Assembly (NCBI RefSeq): GCF_039523415.1
Contig: NZ_BAAAFG010000012.1
Coordinates: forward strand, 186,001 to 250,000
Direction of reading: 5' to 3'
From: Gangjinia marincola
GTDB taxonomy: Bacteria; Bacteroidota; Bacteroidia; Flavobacteriales; Flavobacteriaceae
Length of the DNA stretch: 64,000 nt
Each line of letters starts with the position of its first letter. The first letter of the stretch is position 1. Shown here piece by piece: positions 24,970 to 31,951 of the stretch. The notes beneath the pieces are model-generated. The model saw only the letters and a list, made by a program, of their open reading frames with translations, was not told the origin of the DNA and did no database searches. A program made the translations under genes and the position numbers.

Positions 24970-25521
24970 ATGAAATCAGCCTTAAAAATAGTAGCCGTTT
25001 GTTTAACTGTATTCTTAGCATCCTGTGAGCAGGAGCCCACATTACAAGAATACTATGTAGATGCACAGGAAAAAAGCGGAATCATCACCTTTGATATTCC
25101 TACCAGTCTTATGACCGGTGAAAACTCCAATCTTGACCCGGAGCAAAAACGAATTCTTGAAACGATCAATAAAGTAAATGTTTTAGCGATTCCCAGCAAT
25201 GAGGGAAGCTTTACAGCAGAAAAAGAACGCGTATCATCCATCCTAAATGATGAGCGATATAATTTGTTGATGAAAGTAAATGATAACGGCAAGCAGTTTA
25301 AAGTGATGTACCTGGGCGAAGATGATGCTATTGATGAGATCGTAGCCTTTGGAGTGGATCAAGATCGCGGATTCGGACTAGCGCGTATCATAGGAGATCA
25401 AATGAATCCTGAAGAAATCATGAAACTTGCCTCCAGCATGAAAGATGGTGATTTGAATGTGAGCGGAGTACAGGAGTTTTTAAAAGGTATCGACACCAGC
25501 GGTTTCGAAAGAAAGGATTAG
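24970..25521 (+). CDS. DUF4252 lipoprotein
   Basis: The 183-residue protein has a lipoprotein signal (MKSALKIVAVCLTVFLASC) and a DUF4252 core (IITFDIPTSLMTG, RILETINKVNVLAIPSNEGS, GFGLARIIGDQMNPEEIMKL). It starts seven bases after the first DUF4252 gene and closes the operon sigma / membrane partner / DUF4252 / DUF4252. One copy secreted and one lipidated suggests the two work together outside the inner membrane. The function is unknown. Confidence 0.8.
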   Translation: MKSALKIVAVCLTVFLASCEQEPTLQEYYVDAQEKSGIITFDIPTSLMTGENSNLDPEQKRILETINKVNVLAIPSNEGSFTAEKERVSSILNDERYNLLMKVNDNGKQFKVMYLGEDDAIDEIVAFGVDQDRGFGLARIIGDQMNPEEIMKLASSMKDGDLNVSGVQEFLKGIDTSGFERKD

Positions 25522-25547
25522 TGTTCCTTTTTGAACATACAAACTAA

Positions 25548-25681
25548 AATGAAGCTGTCTAAAAAGTATACATTTTTAGTATTTATGTCAATTGAGCCTG
25601 TCGAAATGGTCAATAACAAGCCTTTAAAGAACTTCGATGGGCTCCATTGACAACTAAAAATTTTTTTGAGACAGCTTCATT
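25548..25681. repeat. MITE-like element with long imperfect inverted repeats
   Basis: The ends are perfect 13-bp inverted repeats: AATGAAGCTGTCT at 25548-25560 and AGACAGCTTCATT at 25669-25681. Inside, TTTTTAGT and TGTCAAT...GAGCC..TCGAA recur inverted (for example 25587-25606 against 25631-25651), so nearly the whole 134-bp unit can fold into one hairpin. No reading frame is present. No clear target-site duplication was found. The inner part contains GAGCCTGTCGAAATGG, a variant of the TCGAC..GCTCA motif in the hairpins at 9.0-9.3 kb. It looks like a non-autonomous mobile element or a folded repeat. Confidence 0.7.
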
Positions 25682-25745
25682 ACTTTTGGGTCAGAGTGTT
25701 TTTAAGAAAATCAAGATTTAGAAACAATTTTTGTAGCTTTATCTT

Positions 25746-25955
25746 ATGAAAGTAAGTTTTTTAACCAAGGAGGAGTCTAAAAGACAGCAAGAAGAGGATT
25801 TTTTGGCGTTGTCACAATCTGAACGTATGGTGGCATTTTTTAACTTGATACGACAATCTAAACGTTATTTCCCCACCAAATCTTCTATGCCAGAGTTTGA
25901 AAAATCAAATTTTGTAATTGAGATTAAATCAAAAATCAATGATTCGTCACTCTAA
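25746..25955 (+). CDS. Small protein upstream of nucleotidyltransferase
   Basis: This 69-residue, mostly helical and charged protein (MKVSFLTKEESKRQQEEDFL, SERMVAFFNLIRQSKRYFP) is not one I recognise. Its last 17 bases overlap the start of the nucleotidyltransferase gene, which implies coupled translation. Such a small partner could be an antitoxin, adaptor or specificity factor, but no motif settles this. It lies 65 bases downstream of the MITE-like element. Confidence 0.6.
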   Translation: MKVSFLTKEESKRQQEEDFLALSQSERMVAFFNLIRQSKRYFPTKSSMPEFEKSNFVIEIKSKINDSSL

Positions 25956-26412
25956 AATCATCGACGAATTTATTTCTCAGGCAGCTGCAAAAAAAGTTAG
26001 GATGCTTATGGTTGGCGGAGGGGCTGTTAACTTTCATGGTTATCAACGCCATTCTGCGGATATAGATTTTTGGATTGAAACAACTGAAGAGAATTTTAAT
26101 CGGCTTCTTAACGTATTTAAATCGCTTGATTATGATATTGAGGATTTTCCAGACACGGTGAAGGAAGGTAATCAAAATATTGCGATTAAATTCTCTCCTG
26201 TTGATCAACAATTAGAACTTATCACTCGCTTTTCTCTTGACAAAAGCTTTGAAGAAGCTTATCTTAATTCAGAAGAAGTAATAATACAAGGAAACAAGAT
26301 TCTTAAATGGCGTGTTTTAAGTTATGATGATCTAATAGAAAGTAAATTAAGATCTATGCGACCTAAAGATTTACTAGATATTCAAGAATTACAACGTATC
26401 AACAAAGACTAA
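25939..26412 (+). CDS. MNT-type nucleotidyltransferase (AbiEii/DUF6036-like)
   Basis: The 157-residue protein, starting at the ATG at 25939, has the polymerase-beta-superfamily active site: GGGAVNFHGYQRHSADIDFW at about residues 26-45. That is a GG pair followed by the D-x-D metal residues (Asp41, Asp43), and a third acidic residue may lie in QLELIT. The C-terminal SYDDLIESKLRSMRPKDLLD motif is typical of AbiEii/DUF6036-like enzymes. Relatives add nucleotides to tRNA or proteins in toxin-antitoxin systems; the substrate here is unknown. Its stop overlaps the convergent purB stop by four bases. Confidence 0.75.
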   Translation: MIRHSKIIDEFISQAAAKKVRMLMVGGGAVNFHGYQRHSADIDFWIETTEENFNRLLNVFKSLDYDIEDFPDTVKEGNQNIAIKFSPVDQQLELITRFSLDKSFEEAYLNSEEVIIQGNKILKWRVLSYDDLIESKLRSMRPKDLLDIQELQRINKD

Positions 26413-27746
26413 ATCCCCGTATAACTCTGGGGACTTATTGCCTTGAGTTCTTTTTTGATATCTTCAGCAACATCTAGCGTTTCAATAAAATCTGCGATAC
26501 TGTCTTTTGTTATTTTTGCATTAGTTCTGGTGAGTCCTTTAAGGGCTTCATACGGTTTTGGGTAGCCCTCTCTTCTTAAGATAGTCTGTATAGCTTCAGC
26601 TACTACCGCCCAGTTATCTTCCAGGTCATGATTGATTTTATCTTCATTTAACAGTAACTTAGATAGTCCCTTCAGCGTAGACTGAAAACCAATAATTGTA
26701 TGCCCCAGGGGCACGCCTATATTTCGCAAAACTGTACTATCAGTTAAATCTCGTTGCAATCTACTAATAGGTAATTTAGCCGAAAGATGCTCAAAAATCG
26801 CATTTGCGATCCCTAAATTACCTTCACTGTTTTCAAAATCAATGGGATTCACCTTGTGCGGCATGGCAGAAGAACCAACCTCTCCAGCCTTTATTTGCTG
26901 CTTAAAATAATCCATGGCAATATACTGCCATACATCACGATTAAGGTCAATTAAAATGGTATTAATGCGCTTTAATCCATCAAACAGCGCTGCCATGTGA
27001 TCATAGTGCTCAATCTGTGTCGTGGGAAAAGAGTGTTGTAAACCTAATTTTTCCTGCACAAATTGAGTCCCAAAGGTTTTCCAGTCCATCTTAGGATAGG
27101 CAACTTTATGCGCATTGAAGTTTCCAGTGGCACCACCAAACTTAGCTGCCGATGGGATGTCATTGAGCAAATCTAGTTGCTCCTTTAAACGAACTACAAA
27201 TACCTCAATTTCTTTTCCCAGTCGGGTGGGGGAAGCCGGTTGACCGTGAGTTCTCGCCAGCATCGGGATTTTAGCCCAATCTGCTGCTAACGATTCCAGT
27301 TGTTTAATAAGATCAAGCAATAATGGAATATACACTTCATTTACTCCATCTCTTAGTGACATGGGGATAGCGGTATTATTGATGTCTTGTGAGGTTAATC
27401 CAAAATGTATAAACTCTTTTTCAGTGGATAATCCCAGTCCATCGAACTTCTCTTTGATGAAATATTCAACCGCCTTCACATCGTGATTTGTCACCTTTTC
27501 AATATCCTTTATGGCTTGCGCATCAGCAGTTGAGAATTGAAGGTATATTTTTTTTAAGTCCTCATATTGATTACCAGATACATTTGATAATTGTGGCAAA
27601 CCAGCTTCACAAAGGGCGATAAAATATTCTACCTCTACCAGTACGCGGTATTTAATCAATGCCTCTTCACTAAAAAATCCGCGGAGAGACTTTGTTTTTG
27701 ATTGGTACCGACCATCAATCGGTGAAATAGCTTGTAAAGCTTCCAT
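26409..27746 (-). CDS. purB: Adenylosuccinate lyase
   Basis: PurB makes AMP from adenylosuccinate and AICAR from SAICAR in purine synthesis, as a cytosolic homotetramer. The frame opens at 27764, but the ATG at 27746 gives the family start MEALQAISPIDGRYQSKTK and lies behind a TATATTTG box (27769-27776). Key stretches are KAVEYFIKEKF, ARTHGQPASPTRLGKEI with the catalytic His, and the flexible loop GSSAMPHKVNPIDFENSEGN with the catalytic Ser. At 445 residues it is the E. coli type. It overlaps the convergent nucleotidyltransferase stop by four bases. Confidence 0.96.
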   Translation of the reverse strand: MEALQAISPIDGRYQSKTKSLRGFFSEEALIKYRVLVEVEYFIALCEAGLPQLSNVSGNQYEDLKKIYLQFSTADAQAIKDIEKVTNHDVKAVEYFIKEKFDGLGLSTEKEFIHFGLTSQDINNTAIPMSLRDGVNEVYIPLLLDLIKQLESLAADWAKIPMLARTHGQPASPTRLGKEIEVFVVRLKEQLDLLNDIPSAAKFGGATGNFNAHKVAYPKMDWKTFGTQFVQEKLGLQHSFPTTQIEHYDHMAALFDGLKRINTILIDLNRDVWQYIAMDYFKQQIKAGEVGSSAMPHKVNPIDFENSEGNLGIANAIFEHLSAKLPISRLQRDLTDSTVLRNIGVPLGHTIIGFQSTLKGLSKLLLNEDKINHDLEDNWAVVAEAIQTILRREGYPKPYEALKGLTRTNAKITKDSIADFIETLDVAEDIKKELKAISPQSYTGI

Positions 27747-27768
27747 AGGCACTAATTTTATCAAGCGA

Positions 27769-27776
27769 CAAATATA
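27769..27776 (-). promoter_or_regulatory. -7 element TATATTTG of purB
   Basis: TATATTTG on the minus strand, 23 bases before the ATG at 27746. It supports that start over the in-frame codon at 27764, because transcription would begin near 27763. Confidence 0.5.
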
Positions 27777-27799
27777 CAGTATCGCAATGCCTAAGAAAA

Positions 27800-28360
27800 C
27801 TAGGGTTCAATTTTTTTTAAAATCTTTCGTGCCGTCGCTCTGTATCCCGCACTTTGATCGGGTGCATCTTTCTTTAGTTGTGCAATCAATGCAGGGTAGA
27901 TCCAGTCAATATCTTTCCCCAACCAATACAGACTATAGATGCTATATGCTTTTGGAGCGACTTTAATGTCTGCTATCAGCCAATCAAAACAAATTTCAGT
28001 AAGTTTTTCTTTTCGCTTTCGCGGAAGATAAAGTACTTCCATGGTAATTTCTTGAACATAGCGCGCCTCACACATCAACTGAATCACTTTTGCACACGGC
28101 CGTATGGCAGAACTCTCCTGAAGCTTTCCCGCGTGAGTTAAAAAATAATCTAAATGTTGAAATAGTAGCGATAACTTCTCTTTACAAACAAACTCAAGTA
28201 TCCATGCAGCTTTGTGGGAGACCTCTGCGTCATTAGAAAAAATCAATTCAAGCAAGGGTTTGACAAGTGTTGGATTCTCCAGAACAAGTCGTGACGTATG
28301 CTTCTGGTCCTCTCTAAGGGCAGATGTAGATAGTAAGGCTTCTTTTAGTTGATCATACAT
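27800..28360 (-). CDS. HEAT-like helical repeat protein
   Basis: The 186-residue protein is all-helical with repeats such as PTLVKPLLELIFSNDAEVSH and KAAWILEFVCKEKLSLLFQH, like HEAT or armadillo repeats. I recall homologues being labelled adenylosuccinate lyase, probably because they sit beside purB; it has none of the lyase signatures. It lies upstream of purB on the same strand with about 50 bases between, though purB appears to have its own promoter. A copy of the TTCGCTTTCGCGGAAG word lies inside it (28012-28027, read in the reverse sense). The function is unknown. Confidence 0.65.
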   Translation of the reverse strand: MYDQLKEALLSTSALREDQKHTSRLVLENPTLVKPLLELIFSNDAEVSHKAAWILEFVCKEKLSLLFQHLDYFLTHAGKLQESSAIRPCAKVIQLMCEARYVQEITMEVLYLPRKRKEKLTEICFDWLIADIKVAPKAYSIYSLYWLGKDIDWIYPALIAQLKKDAPDQSAGYRATARKILKKIEP

Positions 28361-28375
28361 TTGAGATACTACGTT

Positions 28376-29056
28376 TTATGAGATAAGTAATTTATTAATT
28401 ACTTTTTTTACTCCGGTAGTCGCTTTTTCGGCGTAGACCGTAAAATTTTTATGTGAGTCTAGCGTTGGTTTTGGATCAATAAAATAAATGGGGGTATTTT
28501 TTTGCGCAAAATCAATAAGTCCCGCAGCGGGATACACCTGCATTGAAGTTCCTACAATCAGGATGATATCTGCAGTTGAAGTAAGCGTAGCAGCTTTTTC
28601 GATCATTGGCACCGCTTCACCAAACCATACAATATGTGGTCTAAGTTGTGAATTGTGTTCGCAATAGTCCCCTAAGTTCAAATCTTCAGTCCAGTCGAGA
28701 ACAAGGTTTTCATCAAAAGAACTGCGTACCTTGCGCAATTCGCCGTGTAGGTGAAGTACATTAGTGCTTCCGGCACGTTCGTGAAGATCATCCACATTTT
28801 GAGTGATAATTTGAACGTCAAAACGCTGTTCTAATCTCGCTAAGTCTATATGAGCCTGATTGGGAGAGACCTCTTTTAACTGTTTTCTTCGTTGATTATA
28901 AAAATCTAAAACCAGTTGTGGATTCTTGCGATATCCATGGGGTGAGGCAACCTCCATTACATCATGTCCTTCCCACAGGCCGTTAGCATCTCTAAAGGTG
29001 TTGATGCCACTTTCTGCACTCATCCCTGCACCTGTTAACACTACGATTCTCTTCAT
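28376..29056 (-). CDS. cobB: Sirtuin NAD-dependent protein deacylase (CobB/SIRT5-like)
   Basis: This enzyme removes acyl groups from lysines using NAD+. The 226-residue protein has GAGMSAESGINTFRD, QNVDDLHERAG and the catalytic His104 in HLHGE. Y53 and R56 (FYNQRR) form the YxxR pair that marks class III sirtuins, which prefer succinyl and malonyl groups. The small domain usually holds four zinc-binding cysteines; here the whole protein has one Cys (C132, in GDYCEHNSQLRPHIVWFGE), so zinc is probably absent. In my memory this holds for many Bacteroidota homologues. It is probably cytosolic. Confidence 0.9.
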   Translation of the reverse strand: MKRIVVLTGAGMSAESGINTFRDANGLWEGHDVMEVASPHGYRKNPQLVLDFYNQRRKQLKEVSPNQAHIDLARLEQRFDVQIITQNVDDLHERAGSTNVLHLHGELRKVRSSFDENLVLDWTEDLNLGDYCEHNSQLRPHIVWFGEAVPMIEKAATLTSTADIILIVGTSMQVYPAAGLIDFAQKNTPIYFIDPKPTLDSHKNFTVYAEKATTGVKKVINKLLIS

Positions 29057-29165
29057 AAGGCTGTTAAATTAGGTTAAAAGTCGTTAAAAAGTATTAAGAT
29101 TGTTGATCAAATTTACACTAACGCTACAAAAGTAGTATCATCGCATAAATCAAATATAATAAGCA

Positions 29166-30026
29166 ATGAAAAAATTAGTAATGAGTATGATGGCGTTATC
29201 ATTAGTTTTCACGGGATGTGGAGACGATGATGATGGAGATGTAAATGTAGATTTTACTGGTGAGTCTAAAGTATACCAATTAGGTGAGCGAGATATTGAT
29301 GGTGTTTCTGGTACAGCAACCTTTAGAGAATTAGAAGATGGAACAACAGAAGTTACATTAGACCTAGATGGTGATTTAGAAGATGGTGAAGATTATGCTG
29401 CACACATACATGCGGGGTCAGCGTTTCCAGGTATGGGAGCTATAGTGGTTACATTTACACCGGTAGACGGAACTACAGGAGAGAGTGTTACAATTGTGAG
29501 CGAACTTTTTGGAGATGATGACGATGATGATAATGATGAAACAATCACTTATGATCAACTATTGAATTACAATGGTTACATTAATGTTCACAAATTTGAT
29601 GATCTTAGTGTATTAGCAGCTCAAGGAGATATAGGGTCAAATGAACTAACAGGAAATTTCAAGGTGTATGAATTAGATGAAAAGGATGAGCCGGGAATTT
29701 CAGGTACTGCGACATTTGAGGAAAGAGCTGGTGGTTCTAGTCTCGTCACTTTAAACATTCAAAATACTATTGATGGGGCTACGCACCCGGCGCATATTCA
29801 TGCTGGAAATGCAAATCCGGGCGGTGGAGCAATTATTTTTTCTTTTGAGCCGGTAGATGGTACCACAGGGATCAGTAGGACTAATTTGTCTGCATTAAAC
29901 GACGATACAGACCTATCTTATTCAGATGTTTTTGATCTTGATGCATACATAAATGTGCATTTAGGACCAGGTGATGATTTAAGTACAATCGTTGCTCAAG
30001 GTAACATTGGATCAAACGAAGACTAA
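29166..30026 (+). CDS. Lipoprotein with two CHRD domains
   Basis: The 286-residue protein begins with a lipoprotein signal (MKKLVMSMMALSLVFTGC) and an Asp run (GDDDDGDV). Two CHRD domains follow: one with YAAHIHAGSAFPGMGAIVV and YNGYINVHKFDD, the other with HPAHIHAGNANPGGGAIIF and LDAYINVHLGPGDD. Each carries the H-x-H-x-G motif and a closing (Y)INVH. A second acidic run (DDDDDDNDE) interrupts the first domain. CHRD was named from the chordin proteins; bacterial versions are extracellular and of unknown ligand. A perfect terminator follows. Confidence 0.85.
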   Translation: MKKLVMSMMALSLVFTGCGDDDDGDVNVDFTGESKVYQLGERDIDGVSGTATFRELEDGTTEVTLDLDGDLEDGEDYAAHIHAGSAFPGMGAIVVTFTPVDGTTGESVTIVSELFGDDDDDDNDETITYDQLLNYNGYINVHKFDDLSVLAAQGDIGSNELTGNFKVYELDEKDEPGISGTATFEERAGGSSLVTLNIQNTIDGATHPAHIHAGNANPGGGAIIFSFEPVDGTTGISRTNLSALNDDTDLSYSDVFDLDAYINVHLGPGDDLSTIVAQGNIGSNED

Positions 30027-30049
30027 TAAATAGTTTTCTAACTAAAACT

Positions 30050-30078
30050 AATCCCGACCGTATGGTCGGGATTTTTTT
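30050..30078 (+). terminator. Rho-independent terminator after the CHRD gene
   Basis: AATCCCGACC and GGTCGGGATT form a perfect stem with loop GTAT, followed by a run of T. It separates the CHRD gene from trmH. Confidence 0.92.
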
Positions 30079-30098
30079 GTTTTAGTATTTTCGTGATC

Positions 30099-30770
30099 AT
30101 GAAGGAGAAGCTTACCGATCATTTGATTCAATATGTTGAAGGTTTTATCACCGATGAGCGCAGAGAACGCTTTAAACACATTCTAGCCCAACGCACTAAT
30201 CATTTTACTGTTGTGACCGAAGATGTGTACCAACATCACAACGCTGCAGCTGTGGTGCGTTCGTGTGATGTGTTTGGGGTGCAGGCCTTACACTTGGTTG
30301 AAGAAATTTATAAAAACAGAATAGATACTAAAATCGCTCTAGGCGCACAAAAATGGGTTACGCTAGAAAAACATAACAAAGTAGGGGAGTGCATGGTTAA
30401 GCTTCGTGCAAAAGGCTACAGTATTGTAGCCACAACGCCGCATCATGATGCGCAATACGTGTCAGATTTTGATATTACTAAGCCTGCTGCCTTCTTTTTT
30501 GGAACGGAGAAAGAAGGGTTAAGTGATATTGTAATGGAAGAGGCTGATGAATACCTAAAAATTCCCATGGTTGGCTTTACAGAAAGTTTAAACATCTCTG
30601 TCGCGGCGGCAATCATTTTGGAGCAACTCACCACCCGACTTAGAAAAAGTGATCTCAACTGGCAGATTCCGGCAGATCAGCAAAGGGTGATTTATTTTCA
30701 ATGGATTAAAAACACCATCAAAAGTATTGATCAGATTTTGGAAAGGTACGAGGGAGAAAATGAGTCGTGA
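30099..30770 (+). CDS. trmH: tRNA (guanosine-2'-O)-methyltransferase TrmH
   Basis: TrmH methylates the 2'-OH of G18 in tRNA using SAM and belongs to the SPOUT superfamily (deep trefoil knot). The 223-residue protein has HHNAAAVVRSCDVFGVQALH, the GTEKEGLSD loop and MVGFTESLNISVAAAIILEQ, which make the knot and SAM site. I start at the ATG at 30099; a GTG two codons upstream is also in frame. A basic C-terminal tail carries QRVIYFQWIK. It is separated from the CHRD gene by a terminator. Confidence 0.92.
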   Translation: MKEKLTDHLIQYVEGFITDERRERFKHILAQRTNHFTVVTEDVYQHHNAAAVVRSCDVFGVQALHLVEEIYKNRIDTKIALGAQKWVTLEKHNKVGECMVKLRAKGYSIVATTPHHDAQYVSDFDITKPAAFFFGTEKEGLSDIVMEEADEYLKIPMVGFTESLNISVAAAIILEQLTTRLRKSDLNWQIPADQQRVIYFQWIKNTIKSIDQILERYEGENES

Positions 30771-30987
30771 GTTGATGAGGTTATGAGTTGACAAGGGATG
30801 AGGACATGGGGCATTAGGCATGAGGTGATTAGAAAAGAGACTCTTGAGAATAAGCCATTAGTTGATGAGTCTTTAGGGTGAATTTTTTTAAGCTAGAATC
30901 AACACTTTCAGGATTAGTCTACAATCATGCTAATATACCAACGTACAAATATTCCAAAATACAACCTACCAATATACCACCGGCGTA
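30771..30987. other. Gene-free gap with low-complexity sequence
   Basis: I see no gene. The first half is purine-rich with repeated GATGAG and ATGAG words. The second half has degenerate AATATACCAA-like words (30928-30981: TAATATACCAAC, TACAAATATTCC, AATATACCACC). Neither is long enough to name. Confidence 0.4.
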
Positions 30988-31752
30988 TTAATTCTTCTGT
31001 TCTAGCACTTTATAATCCTCATAGCAACCACTAATTGCGTCTAAGAGTTGAAGATCATTCGCCGTCTTAATAAAATCATCAGAGTAACTGCAGCGTCTAA
31101 GAATTTCGTCAATATCGACTTTGGTAATTTGGAGCAGGGCAGAAAGGGTTTGACGGTCGTATTTAGATTGAAGCAGATTTCTAATCTCATCATCTTCTTT
31201 CATTTTGCGCAGTTTACGCATTTGTTTACCTCGTTTTCCAAAGGTGTTGTACAAGAAATCTGCCGGATTAAAGATGGACTTTATCACTTTAGTGATTGCC
31301 CCGGGTTGATCCGGACCGCCTTCATACCCCGTATTGAGTCCAGAAATACTGTAACGGTAATTCTCGTAAATCGGAATGTTTTTTGCGTCAATTTCTAAGT
31401 AACCGGTTAGTTTTACAGGTTTAATTTCGACTTCTTCAAGAGCGATGCCAACTTCAGTCATTTTGATTTTGACTTCACCGTACTTTGTCCAGTCATTCGT
31501 AACCTTCACTTGAATAGGTTCAAACCCTAAATAAGAGAAATATAAGGTATCGTTGGGTGTCGCCCGAATTTCAAATTTCCCCTCCTCGTCAGAGATGGTA
31601 CCTTTTACAGCATTGAGATTAATGATGTTTACATTGTTTAACGGGGTGTCATCAGTACCATTGAGAACAGTCCCTTTTATGACTTCTGCTTCGGTTTGAG
31701 CATGCAGCGCAGCGATAAAAAAGAATGTAAAAAGATATAAAATTCGTTTCAT
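30988..31752 (-). CDS. Carboxypeptidase-like regulatory domain protein
   Basis: The ATG at 31752 starts a signal peptide (MKRILYLFTFFFIAALHAQ); the frame runs four codons further to 31764. Residues about 25-105 form a CarboxypepD_reg-like beta sandwich (EVIKGTVLNGTDDTPLNNVN, then GTISDEEGKFEIR and LYFSYLGFEPIQV), the fold at the N-terminus of SusC-type receptors. Here it stands alone, followed by a helical basic region of about 130 residues and no barrel. The protein is secreted or periplasmic. Such stand-alone versions are common in Bacteroidota and their job is unknown. Confidence 0.75.
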   Translation of the reverse strand: MKRILYLFTFFFIAALHAQTEAEVIKGTVLNGTDDTPLNNVNIINLNAVKGTISDEEGKFEIRATPNDTLYFSYLGFEPIQVKVTNDWTKYGEVKIKMTEVGIALEEVEIKPVKLTGYLEIDAKNIPIYENYRYSISGLNTGYEGGPDQPGAITKVIKSIFNPADFLYNTFGKRGKQMRKLRKMKEDDEIRNLLQSKYDRQTLSALLQITKVDIDEILRRCSYSDDFIKTANDLQLLDAISGCYEDYKVLEQKN

Positions 31753-31951
31753 AAACGTATACAAGCAACAAAGTTACAATATCCTAAAGAGAAAACCGTA
31801 CCAAAATGATGTGTTGAGTAAATCATTCCTGAAAATATTCTTTCAAGATATATTCAATCCCGAACCGTTTTTAGGAACTGTCTTTATGATCATGCAAAAA
31901 CGACAGAATTTAATCCGTTCTGCAGTCTTGTATGCATATGAAAAAAAATTA

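Noticed and set aside
25522..25745. IS element with transposase at the MITE-like repeat
   Set aside because: No transposase frame exists in or around the 134-bp unit.
27800..28360. Label adenylosuccinate lyase for the HEAT-like protein
   Set aside because: No lyase signatures; the true PurB is the next gene.
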